A DNA stretch of 19,966 nt from Flavobacteriales bacterium. GTDB lineage: Bacteria > Bacteroidota > Bacteroidia > NS11-12g > UBA955. Positions 12,098 through 19,966 of this stretch are shown here, piece after piece. Numbering within the stretch: the stretch's first letter is position 1; every line of letters starts with the position of its first letter. The stretch lies in NCBI GenBank assembly GCA_947472115.1, contig CANIZU010000014.1:1-19966 (forward strand), in the 5' to 3' direction. A program made the position numbers and the translations under genes. Below the pieces are notes generated by a model. That model worked only from the letters and a program-made list of their open reading frames with translations, was not told the DNA's origin and ran no database searches.

Positions 12098-14935
12098 ATG
12101 GTAAATTCCCTGCGCAGAGCTCTTTTTTTGTCATTGTCCTTCATTGTTTTTCATCACGCACAATCACAGACGTCTACTACAGATGGGGGTGTATTGGTTG
12201 GTAAGGTCATGTCTGAGACCGGTCGTACCTTGGCTGGAGCAAAGGTTTTTGTAACTGGTGCTTCCGACAGTGCGATGTCTGATGTTGACGGTAAATTTTC
12301 TTTTCGTGTCCCCGTAGGAACGCGTTTGGTGTTTATCGAAGCTGAAGGACACGAATTGTATCAAGACACAGTATTAATTGAAAAGGACAAAGACTTTTAT
12401 TTAAATGTGGTTTTGCAGGTGGTAGAGAGAATGGAAGCTGCGGATGTTCGTGTAAAGCGCAAACCGAAGGAAAGTTCAGTTGCTCAAGCCATTCAAACCA
12501 AGAGATTGTCATCGCAATTGGTGGAGTCGATTAGTGCGGAAGATTTTTCTAAAACAACCATCCGTACTACGAGTGATGCTTTGAAGCGTATTCCTGGTGC
12601 TACTATTTCCGAAGGAAAGTTTGCCAACGTTCGTGGTATGTTTGATCGTTACAACGCGGGTTATTTGAATGGTGCGCCATTGCCAAGTACGGAGAGCGAT
12701 CGCAAAGCGTTTTCGTTTGATGTGATTCCAGCGAGTTTGTTGGACAATATCGTTGTGATTAAGAGTGCAACGCCAGATTTGATTGCGGATTTTGGTGGGG
12801 GTATCATTAAAATCAATACCAAGAGTATCCCTGATAAATTCACCCAGTCGGTTTCTGTGGGATTTCAATACAATTCAATTACTACAGGAAAGTCTGTTCG
12901 TACTTTTGACATCGCGGGTTCTGAATATTTCGGAGTGATGTCGTCTGCCAATATTGCACCCAATTTGGATCCAAAAATGATTGTGGATTACAATGAGCCT
13001 GCTTTTAATGCAGCGGAAACCAAGAAGTTCAACAACAATTGGGATTTCAATTCTTACAGTGCAAAGCCATCGCCACGTTTTAACTATACAATAGGTATTC
13101 CGTTTAAAATCAAGAAGATGCAGGCCGGGGCAATGGTGTCTTGGAATTATTCAATGACCCAACGTATGGCTTTAGGTCAAGTAATTACGCGCGATTTTTC
13201 GGATAACCGTTTGCAACGTTCTTTTACAGATAGTACTTTGGCTACCAACGTGCAGAATGGTGGGGTGGCGAATTTTGCATTGAAGATTAATAACAAGAAC
13301 AAGATCGACTTCAAGAATTTGTACAGTTTAACGTATGATGTGAATAGCATCGTTCGTGCGGGTGTTGCGAGTTATGATGATAACATCACGAGTCAAGCGT
13401 TTTCGAATTTTTCTAACTTAAACAGTTTGTATAGTAGTCAGGTGATTGGTTCTCACGTGATGGGTAAGCGACAGTCGACATTGAATTGGGTGTTAAACTA
13501 CGGAAATACGGTTCGTCAAGTCCCTGATTTTAGGATTGCGCAATATTCGGTTTCTGAGGGTGATGTTTCTACTAGACAATTGGTTATTAATCCATTCTTC
13601 CGTGATGGATCGGGTAGATTCTTTTCGACGTTAAATGAAAATTCTTCTTCGGCATCGGTGGATTATTCTACTTTGCGTAAGACGGGAAAGTTGACATGGA
13701 TTTTGAAGACGGGTGCATATGTTCAGCATCGTTCAAGGGTATTTAATAGCAGACAGTTTATTTATGGTCCGTTAACGGGTGGTTTATATTCACAGGCTGA
13801 GCCTTCTAAGGATTTGGCTTTGGACAAGATTTCTCCAACGGGATTGTATTTGATTGATAAAACGCGTGACAAGGACGATTATACGGCTTTCAGTTCTTTA
13901 GCTGCTGCTTATGTGATGGCGGAAAATCAGTTGCCATTGTTCAAGAAAGCGGGTAAGACATATGATTTGAAAGTGATTTATGGTGTTCGTGTAGAGCAGT
14001 TTACGCAGGTGTTGAAGAGTAAGGAAGCGACCAAGCGCAATGTGTATTTGGCGAATCCTGGAACAAATGTGGATTTGATGCCATCAATTACGAGTATCAT
14101 TCCGGTTAGCAAGAAGAGTAGTATAAGGATGGCATATTCTAAGACATTAAATCGTCCAGAGTTGCGTGAGTTGGCTCCATTTGCTTTTTATAATTTTTCG
14201 ATTAACTCTGAAATTTTGGGTAATACCAATTTGCAACGCGCTACAATTCAGAATTACGATTTGCGTTATGAGATTTATGCCAATAAGGAGGACATGGTTT
14301 CTATTGGGGTGTTCAAAAAACGCATTATCAATCCGATTGAGTTTTCTTTGGATCCTACGCAAACTCAGATTCGTACATTTACTTATCAGAATCAACGCAT
14401 CGCCAATAATAAAGGTTTAGAGATAGAGATTCGTAAGAATTTTGGAAGCTTAACAAAGTTGATTGGTGCGAAGTGGTTGAAGAATTTCACGTTCTATGGT
14501 AACGTTGCTTTGATTAGCAGTGAGGTTAGGTTTGATAGTGTGAATTCTAGAACATTGCAGGGTCAGAGTCCATATGTAGTAAACGCATCGTTGTTTTACC
14601 AAAACAAGAAGGGTTGGCAGATGAATGCGAGTTTCAATAAGATCGGTCAGCGTATTGCGTATATTGGATTGCCTGTTTCTACTGCTAAATTTGGATTGGA
14701 TATTTATGAGTTTGGTAGAAGCGTATTGGATTTTCAGATCGCCAAGAATGTGGGCAAGTCTGGGATGTTTAGGGTGACGTTGGGTGATTTGTTGGCTCAG
14801 AAGTCGGTTTTTTACCAAGACATGAATCACAACGGGAAGTACGATACGAAGGAAGTTTTGGAGGGTGGTGATAATACGTTGATTAGCTTCACGAATGGCA
14901 GGACCATGGGTGTGAGTTATACGTTCAGTTTTTAA
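12098..14935 (+). CDS. TonB-dependent outer-membrane receptor with carboxypeptidase-regulatory-like domain
   Basis: The 945-residue protein opens with a signal peptide (ALFLSLSFIVFHHAQSQ). A CarboxypepD-reg-like beta-sandwich domain follows (~30-110; VLVGKVMSETGRTLAGAKVF and SDVDGKFSFRVPVGT). The plug domain covers ~140-250, with TSDALKRIPGATISEGKFA, VRGMFDRYNAGYLNGAPLPS and a segment ending DFGGGIIKINTKS. The rest is a beta barrel of alternating amphipathic strands ending YTFSF. It imports an unidentified ligand with TonB/ExbBD energy. No SusD-like partner is next to it; instead a T9SS-secreted protein follows, which could be its surface partner. A terminator directly follows, so it is a single-gene transcript. 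The 11-bp repeats upstream suggest two-component control. Confidence 0.92.
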   Translation: MVNSLRRALFLSLSFIVFHHAQSQTSTTDGGVLVGKVMSETGRTLAGAKVFVTGASDSAMSDVDGKFSFRVPVGTRLVFIEAEGHELYQDTVLIEKDKDFYLNVVLQVVERMEAADVRVKRKPKESSVAQAIQTKRLSSQLVESISAEDFSKTTIRTTSDALKRIPGATISEGKFANVRGMFDRYNAGYLNGAPLPSTESDRKAFSFDVIPASLLDNIVVIKSATPDLIADFGGGIIKINTKSIPDKFTQSVSVGFQYNSITTGKSVRTFDIAGSEYFGVMSSANIAPNLDPKMIVDYNEPAFNAAETKKFNNNWDFNSYSAKPSPRFNYTIGIPFKIKKMQAGAMVSWNYSMTQRMALGQVITRDFSDNRLQRSFTDSTLATNVQNGGVANFALKINNKNKIDFKNLYSLTYDVNSIVRAGVASYDDNITSQAFSNFSNLNSLYSSQVIGSHVMGKRQSTLNWVLNYGNTVRQVPDFRIAQYSVSEGDVSTRQLVINPFFRDGSGRFFSTLNENSSSASVDYSTLRKTGKLTWILKTGAYVQHRSRVFNSRQFIYGPLTGGLYSQAEPSKDLALDKISPTGLYLIDKTRDKDDYTAFSSLAAAYVMAENQLPLFKKAGKTYDLKVIYGVRVEQFTQVLKSKEATKRNVYLANPGTNVDLMPSITSIIPVSKKSSIRMAYSKTLNRPELRELAPFAFYNFSINSEILGNTNLQRATIQNYDLRYEIYANKEDMVSIGVFKKRIINPIEFSLDPTQTQIRTFTYQNQRIANNKGLEIEIRKNFGSLTKLIGAKWLKNFTFYGNVALISSEVRFDSVNSRTLQGQSPYVVNASLFYQNKKGWQMNASFNKIGQRIAYIGLPVSTAKFGLDIYEFGRSVLDFQIAKNVGKSGMFRVTLGDLLAQKSVFYQDMNHNGKYDTKEVLEGGDNTLISFTNGRTMGVSYTFSF

Positions 14936-14954
14936 ATTTTTCTGAGGTTATTTT

Positions 14955-14986
14955 GAAAAGGGGGCCGCAGGCTCCCTTTTCTTTTT
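14955..14986 (+). terminator. Rho-independent terminator after the TonB receptor gene
   Basis: A 12-bp stem (14955-14966 with 14970-14981, one G-T wobble) closes a GCA loop and is followed by TTTTT. The stem is G/C-rich at the top and A-T at the base, ideal for intrinsic termination. Confidence 0.9.
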
Positions 14987-15019
14987 GTATTAATTCAATG
15001 TTAATGCAATATGAATGAG

Positions 15020-15075
15020 TTAACATAAAATTGACGCTAAGTTGAATTTCGTGTAATTGTGAGAGATGATTTTTG
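15020..15075 (+). promoter_or_regulatory. 11-bp-periodic hexamer array (Pho-box-like) and -7 box upstream of the T9SS protein
   Basis: TTAACA (15020), TTGACG (15031), TTGAAT (15042) and GTAATT (15053) begin exactly 11 bp apart. GATTTTTG (15068-15075) follows at the same distance and with the same sequence as upstream of the TonB receptor. The ATG is 15 nt further on. The shared geometry at two genes argues for a common activator. Confidence 0.5.
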
Positions 15076-15090
15076 CATAGAAATAAAACT

Positions 15091-17496
15091 ATGAAAAAAA
15101 TCTTATTATCTCTATCTGCATTATTCTGTTTGCTGAATGCAAATGCGCAGGTGATCGAAAAAGTGAACTACGTTGGGGCTTTGAGTCCAGACGCTAGTAA
15201 AGATTGGACCAAAAACTGGACAAGTTGGGATCCAAAAAATGCAACTTATGGCGCTATTAGCGATTCTACAACTTTGAACGATGCTTCAGGTGAGAAAGCC
15301 ATTACTACTACAGTTACATTGGATGCTTCTAAAGTGTATTTGTTGAAGAACATTTGTGTGGTAAAATCAGGTGCCAAATTGGTAATTCCTGCTGGTACTG
15401 TAATTCGTGGTCGTGCCAACACTGCAGCTTCTCCAAAGGAGTATGCTTGTATCGTTGTTGAGCGTGGTGGTCAGATCGACGTTCAAGGAACTGCTTCTAA
15501 GCCCGTTGTAATGACATCTTCAAAAGCTGTTGGATCTCGTGATCGCGGTGATTGGGGTGGATTGTTGTTGGCTGGTAAGGCGGTAAACAACCAAGGTGCT
15601 TCTACTCAAATGGAAGGATTTAACAACGTAAGTTTTGACAACCAGTTGGCTTTCCACGGTGGAACTGATGATGCGGATAACACAGGTAGCTTAACATATT
15701 TGCGTATCGAATTTGCTGGTTTTGCATTTGAGCCTAACAAGGAGTTAAATGGTTTGACATTTTGTTCTATTGGGAACAAGACCAAAGTTGATTACGTGCA
15801 GGTTTCTTTCTCTGGTGATGATTCTTACGAGTGGTTTGGTGGTACTGTAAACGCGAAGCACTTGATCGCTTACAAAGGAACAGATGATGATTTCGATACA
15901 GATTTCGGATACCGTGGTAACGTACAATTTGGTATCGCTCAAAAAGATACAATGTATTATGATTTGTCTTGGAATGCAACGGGTGGTTCAACTTCTGAGA
16001 CTTTTGAATCAGATAACGACGCTTCGGGTTCTGGTAAATTGCCATTGACTGCAGCTGTATTTACTAACATGACTTGTGTTGGTCCAGTTCCATTGGGTGG
16101 TTCTTGGGCAACGTTGGGTACTACGACTAAAGGTGCTTACCGTAGAGGTGCTCGTATCCGTCGTAACAGCCGTTTGTCGATCACAAACTCTATCTTCATG
16201 GGATATCGTAACTTCATCATGTTTGATGGTGACTCTACATTATATGCTGCCGGTGTTAAGCCAGCGGTTAAGGTGAGCGACGTGAACGATTTGATTCGCA
16301 ATAACTATATCTGTAATACATCAGCTGCTGCAGCAAAGAGTACAACAAACACAGGTTTGGTTGAAATTAGTGCAGGTTCAGTTGTGGATTCTTTAGACAA
16401 ATGGGTACGTTCAACTGTGAACAACAATATGATTGATAAAGCGGCTTACACTGCGGGTACTGTATTGGTAGATCCAAAAAATAATACTAACCCTGATTTC
16501 CGTCCAGTAAGTTCTAACAAGGATTTGGTTGGAACATCTGACTACGATTTGGGTGTTTACAAGAAATACGGAACTTTCGTTGTGTGTGATTCTATCACTA
16601 GCCAACCTAAGAGTATTTCAGTGAAAACTGGATCAAACGCTTTGTTTGTATTCAACTACACTGATGGCAACGCAGTATTGCAATGGCAGAACAACAAAGG
16701 AACTGGATTCAAGAATTTGAGCAATGCTGGTCAGTATGCTGGTGTTAACAATGATTCTTTGTCAGTTTCAACTATCACAATGATGAACAATGGCGAGAAA
16801 TTCCGTTGTATGATTTCAACTCGTTGGTGCAAGGATAGCACAAGTGCTGCGACATTGTCGGCTATTTTCAAGGCTTGTTCTTTGATTTCTACACAACCAA
16901 CTAGCTTGAGCAAAGCTTCAGGTGCTGATGCTAACTTCTCTGTCGCTACTTCTGATACTGCGGCTAAAGTATTCTGGCAGTCTGATTTGGATTTGGGTAT
17001 GACTAGCATCCCTGCTGGTTCTGCAAAATACACTGGTGTAAATAGCAAGTCGTTGACAGTGAAAGCGGTTTCTATCCGTAACCACACTCAGCCTTTCCGT
17101 GCCATTGCTTACACTAACTTGTGTGCTGATACTTCAAACGTTGCTAAATTGAGCATCACTGATAGCTGTATCAACTACAAGAGTGTGAAGGTAACTGATA
17201 CATTGTTGATCAAAGTTGCTTTGAAAGTAGGTAACTTGAAAAAGAACAATAACATCAAGGTATATCCAGTTCCAACGCAGAACAAGTTCACTATCGATAA
17301 CGGTGACTATGCTAGCATGGGTGGATACCAGATCAAGATTTACAACACAGCTTCTCAGTTGGTATTCTCTCAGGTGATCAACCAACAAGTTTACACTGTT
17401 GATTTGGCTAACTGGACTGGTGTAGGTATTTATCAAATGCAGGTAATCAATGGCTCTGGAGTAACAGTTGCTACCAAGTCGATCATATTGCAATAA
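15091..17496 (+). CDS. T9SS-secreted protein with N-terminal beta-rich domain and two Ig-like modules
   Basis: From the ATG at 15091 the product has 801 residues. It carries a signal peptide (MKKILLSLSALFCLLNANAQ) and a ~450-residue beta-rich region reminiscent of a beta-helix (VVKSGAKLVIPAGTVIRG, IVVERGGQIDVQGTASKPV, RGDWGGLLLAG, THAT-type turns rich in Gly/Asp). Two related Ig-like modules follow (~500-590, SQPKSISVKTGSNALF; ~597-690, TQPTSLSKASGADANF). Last comes a T9SS type A sorting domain (~720-801; IKVYPVPTQNKFTID ... YQMQVINGSGV). It should be exported to the surface or medium. A TTG at 15073 would add six residues and is unlikely. Codons favour GGT, GCT, CGT, AAC and TTC far more than in the photolyase genes, suggesting high expression. 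The ligand is unknown; it may serve the adjacent receptor. Confidence 0.88.
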   Translation: MKKILLSLSALFCLLNANAQVIEKVNYVGALSPDASKDWTKNWTSWDPKNATYGAISDSTTLNDASGEKAITTTVTLDASKVYLLKNICVVKSGAKLVIPAGTVIRGRANTAASPKEYACIVVERGGQIDVQGTASKPVVMTSSKAVGSRDRGDWGGLLLAGKAVNNQGASTQMEGFNNVSFDNQLAFHGGTDDADNTGSLTYLRIEFAGFAFEPNKELNGLTFCSIGNKTKVDYVQVSFSGDDSYEWFGGTVNAKHLIAYKGTDDDFDTDFGYRGNVQFGIAQKDTMYYDLSWNATGGSTSETFESDNDASGSGKLPLTAAVFTNMTCVGPVPLGGSWATLGTTTKGAYRRGARIRRNSRLSITNSIFMGYRNFIMFDGDSTLYAAGVKPAVKVSDVNDLIRNNYICNTSAAAAKSTTNTGLVEISAGSVVDSLDKWVRSTVNNNMIDKAAYTAGTVLVDPKNNTNPDFRPVSSNKDLVGTSDYDLGVYKKYGTFVVCDSITSQPKSISVKTGSNALFVFNYTDGNAVLQWQNNKGTGFKNLSNAGQYAGVNNDSLSVSTITMMNNGEKFRCMISTRWCKDSTSAATLSAIFKACSLISTQPTSLSKASGADANFSVATSDTAAKVFWQSDLDLGMTSIPAGSAKYTGVNSKSLTVKAVSIRNHTQPFRAIAYTNLCADTSNVAKLSITDSCINYKSVKVTDTLLIKVALKVGNLKKNNNIKVYPVPTQNKFTIDNGDYASMGGYQIKIYNTASQLVFSQVINQQVYTVDLANWTGVGIYQMQVINGSGVTVATKSIILQ

Positions 17497-17532
17497 TTGA
17501 GTATATAGTAGTAAATTTCATAAAATGTGTTT

Positions 17533-17565
17533 AAAGAGGGCGGCCGCAGGCCGCCCTCTTTTTTT
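17533..17565 (+). terminator. Rho-independent terminator after the T9SS protein gene
   Basis: A 13-bp perfect stem (17533-17545 with 17549-17561) closes a GCA loop and runs into a T tract (17559-17565). The loop-proximal core GGCCGCAGGCC resembles that of the terminator at 14955. Confidence 0.93.
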
Positions 17566-17685
17566 GCTAAAATCTACCGTTGATCTATTTTATGTTGAGG
17601 AGAGAATCTTCAATATTTGATGAGGATATTGGTAGTTCGGTAATAAGTGCCTTGTGATTGGTTAGGTTCTTTTTTCTAAGTTCCG

Positions 17686-17724
17686 TAATGATGTGGTAAT
17701 TAAAATTTTGAATATCAATAACGA
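17686..17724 (+). promoter_or_regulatory. Weak 11-bp-periodic hexamers upstream of the phytase-like gene
   Basis: TAATGA (17686), TAATTA (17697), TTGAAT (17708) and TAACGA (17719) start 11 bp apart. The sequences are more degenerate than at the two preceding genes, and no GATTTTTG box follows at the same distance. In AT-rich DNA this may be chance. Confidence 0.25.
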
Positions 17725-17782
17725 ATTGCTTTCATAGAAGGAACAATGGGTAGAGACATTTGAGCCGTTAAATCCAAAAACT

Positions 17783-19966
17783 ATGAACTATTATTTAAAC
17801 AGAATCAGTCTATTGTTGCTGATGTTGTTTCCGGTGTTTGGCCAATCTCAGATTGCGCTATTACAGGACTACAACAACAAAACATCTGCGCCCATTGGAA
17901 CATTCCAGGGCATCAAATTTAGAGAAGCTGGATTTTCAGGACTTTTTGCCATTCCTAATACAGGGGGTAAAGAATTCTGGACAGTTTCGGATCGTGGTGT
18001 CAATGTTGATGCTGCAAATGCTAACCCTGCAGCTTGTCGCCCAGTGTATGACAAGTTTTTCTCTTTCCCATCGTATGCGCCGAAAATTCATCGCATTCGC
18101 ATCGTTGGAGATTCAGTACAAATTTTACAGACCATCGCAATTAAAAGACCTAGTGGAGCAACCGCTACAGGCGTTTTGAACCCTGTTGGATTTGGTAGTA
18201 CTGCTTTGGAAGTGGGTTATAGCGATACGGTTCAGAATTGTTTGAATCTTGTAAAGAAAATCACTGCAAAGGATATTTGGAGTTTGGATTCGGAAGGGAT
18301 TCTTGTAGACGCCAATGGTAACTTCTGGATTTGTGAAGAAAACGGACCAACGGTTTGGAAGGTAGCACCTAACGGTATTGTGATCAACAGGTATACGCCA
18401 TATGCTAAGATGGTTGGTGCGCAGCCTGAAGACATTTTAATTGATACATGTTTTAAGTATCGCAAGAACAACCGTGGTTTTGAAGGGATTTCAATTGCCC
18501 CCAATGGTAAAATCTATGCGATCATTCAAAGTCCTTTGTTGTATCCTACAACTGCAATTGGAGAAGCGTCTCGTATGCACCGTATTTTGGAAATTGATCC
18601 AGTTACCAATGCAAACAGAATGTTTGTTTACATGAACGATAATATCATCGGTACTGGCGCGAACCAAATCCGATTGAAGGATTGGAAAATTGGTGATATG
18701 GCTGCGGTAAATGATTCAACTTTCTTGGTTTTGGAAGCTGCTTTACGTGGTACTACCGATATCAAACGTTTATATACAATTAATATCAATGGCGCGACCC
18801 CTGTTACTTCGGGTTATGTTTATTCTACGAAGTCGGTTGAGGGATTGGATTCTGCGGGTTTGGTTGCCAATGGCATCAAGCCAGTGCGTAAAACCTTATT
18901 GATGAATTTATTGGCTAATTCTTGGCCTGCTTCATTAGAAAAGGCGGAGGGTGTAGCAATTTTGAACGACTCAACTATCGCTATTTGTAACGACAACGAT
19001 TTTGGTCAAGTGTCTGTGCCACAGGATGGTATCGCCGTAGCCACTGCTTATACGAGTCATGTTTTCTTGTATCGTTTGAAAGGTGTTAATAAGCTTAAGA
19101 ATTATGTTGCTTTGAAACAGTCAGTTACGTCTGGTATTACAGGCGTAAGTACTTCAACGCCTCCTTATTTGGTGCCTGTTCAGGCCGGTGTGAGTTTCAC
19201 GAGTGTACTTTCTGCTGGTGATATCGTAAATGGATATCAATTGGCCGGAACGCCTGACGGTGCTGGAGCTTTTGATAACAACGATGGAACTTTTACTTTC
19301 TTGGTCAATCATGAATTTGGCGGCACCGCTGGTGGTGTTCGTGCTCATGGTAACAAAGGAGCTTTCGTTTCAAAATGGATCATCAATAAGAATGACTTAT
19401 CTGTTAAGTCTGGAAGTGATGTAATGAAGGATGTTTACTTGTGGTCGCCAACAGGCTATACATTGTTTAATTCTTCAAATATTTCTACTCGTACGGTATT
19501 TAATCGTTTTTGTGCGGCCGACTTACCTTCGGTAACTGCCTTTTACAATCCATTGACTGGTTTGGGAACTAAGGAGCGTATTTTCATGAATGGCGAAGAG
19601 AACGGACCCGAGGGTCGTGCCTTGGCACATATCATAACCGGTTCAGCAGCGGGTACCACTTACGAATTGCCTTATTTGGGTAAATTTTCATGGGAGAACT
19701 CGGTTGCAAATCCAAAAATGCAAAACAAAACCATCGTTGTGGGTACAGATGATGCCACGCCTGGTCAAGTGTATGTTTATGTTGGAACGAAAACCAATGC
19801 TGGAACAGACATCGATAAAGCTGGATTAAGCAATGGTAAATTGTATGGTGTTGCGGTGAGTGGTTTAACGACAGAGGTTAATACTTCTTTTCCGGCTGCG
19901 GGAACTGCTTTTGCTTTGACAGATGTAGGTAACATTCGTGATTCTTCAGGTGCGGCATTGAATACA
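17783..19966 (+). CDS. Secreted phytase-like esterase / PhoX-like two-domain protein (runs off right edge)
   Basis: From the ATG at 17783, 728 codons stay open to the last base. A signal peptide (LNRISLLLLMLFPVFGQSQ) is followed by an esterase-like-activity-of-phytase domain (PF13449 type, ~45-435): FWTVSDRGVN, LDSEGILVDANGNFWICEE, NRGFEGISIAPNGKIYAI and EKAEGVAILNDSTIAICND. A second propeller-like domain begins near 465, with YQLAGTPDGAGAFDNNDGTF, TFLVNHEFGG, FMNGEENGPEGRAL, VVGTDDATPGQVYVYVGTK and LYGV. The NHE and E-N-G-x-E-G elements resemble PhoX/DUF839 phosphatases, though I am less sure of this half. If correct, it would release phosphate from organic esters outside the cell. A T9SS sorting domain may lie beyond the edge. 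The preceding terminator makes it a separate transcript. Confidence 0.82.
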   Translation, partial: MNYYLNRISLLLLMLFPVFGQSQIALLQDYNNKTSAPIGTFQGIKFREAGFSGLFAIPNTGGKEFWTVSDRGVNVDAANANPAACRPVYDKFFSFPSYAPKIHRIRIVGDSVQILQTIAIKRPSGATATGVLNPVGFGSTALEVGYSDTVQNCLNLVKKITAKDIWSLDSEGILVDANGNFWICEENGPTVWKVAPNGIVINRYTPYAKMVGAQPEDILIDTCFKYRKNNRGFEGISIAPNGKIYAIIQSPLLYPTTAIGEASRMHRILEIDPVTNANRMFVYMNDNIIGTGANQIRLKDWKIGDMAAVNDSTFLVLEAALRGTTDIKRLYTININGATPVTSGYVYSTKSVEGLDSAGLVANGIKPVRKTLLMNLLANSWPASLEKAEGVAILNDSTIAICNDNDFGQVSVPQDGIAVATAYTSHVFLYRLKGVNKLKNYVALKQSVTSGITGVSTSTPPYLVPVQAGVSFTSVLSAGDIVNGYQLAGTPDGAGAFDNNDGTFTFLVNHEFGGTAGGVRAHGNKGAFVSKWIINKNDLSVKSGSDVMKDVYLWSPTGYTLFNSSNISTRTVFNRFCAADLPSVTAFYNPLTGLGTKERIFMNGEENGPEGRALAHIITGSAAGTTYELPYLGKFSWENSVANPKMQNKTIVVGTDDATPGQVYVYVGTKTNAGTDIDKAGLSNGKLYGVAVSGLTTEVNTSFPAAGTAFALTDVGNIRDSSGAALNT

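Noticed and set aside
14955..17565. Common GGCCGCAGGC core of the two terminators as a special repeat element
   Set aside because: The similarity is limited to the loop end of two otherwise different intrinsic terminators and is explained by stable GCA loops on GC stems.

Overview
The window looks like chromosomal DNA from a Bacteroidota (Cytophaga-Flavobacterium-Bacteroides) bacterium. Evidence: a TonB-dependent receptor with an N-terminal carboxypeptidase-regulatory-like domain; a secreted protein with a type IX secretion (T9SS type A) sorting domain; a CrtI/CrtD-type carotenoid desaturase of the form common in that phylum; a TTTG-N19-TAnnTTTG promoter; and few Shine-Dalgarno sequences.

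Layout. (1) 1-821, minus: the N-terminal 273 codons of a secreted beta-propeller-like protein that runs off the left edge. (2) 822-1995: a gene-poor, degraded stretch holding an IS3-type OrfA remnant (1102-1242) and a family of GTTGCTC repeats that ends in a 23-bp inverted repeat (1909-1963). (3) 1996-3850, minus: a DUF393 thiol-disulfide oxidoreductase-like protein downstream of a carotenoid desaturase. (4) 4023-9099, plus: five genes joined by 4-8 nt overlaps. They are an FeS-BCP/PhrB-like photolyase-related protein without Fe-S cysteines, a DUF2805 protein, a photolyase-like protein with inverted domain order, a cryptochrome/photolyase with Lys-rich tail, and a 49-residue DUF2256 zinc-ribbon protein. 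(5) 9183-11979, plus: a DUF2147 protein with a good promoter, MnmD tRNA methyltransferase, and a class 3 aldehyde dehydrogenase. (6) 12028-19966, plus: a TonB-dependent receptor, a T9SS-secreted protein with two Ig-like modules, and the first 728 codons of a secreted phytase-like/PhoX-like protein. Strong terminators follow the first two of these.

How the parts may work together. The divergent carotenoid and photolyase blocks form a photoprotection/light-response island: pigment on one side, flavoproteins with two uncharacterised small partners on the other. The last block looks like a nutrient-scavenging locus. Two of its genes have runs of TTAAC-like hexamers with 11-bp periodicity just upstream, which resemble PhoB/PhoP boxes, and the third gene encodes predicted phosphoester-related domains. 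Phosphate-starvation control is therefore a reasonable hypothesis, not a demonstrated fact.

The most unusual single signal is a perfect 36-bp GC-rich palindrome (6292-6327) lying in frame inside the third photolyase-family gene. No tRNA, rRNA or CRISPR array was seen.
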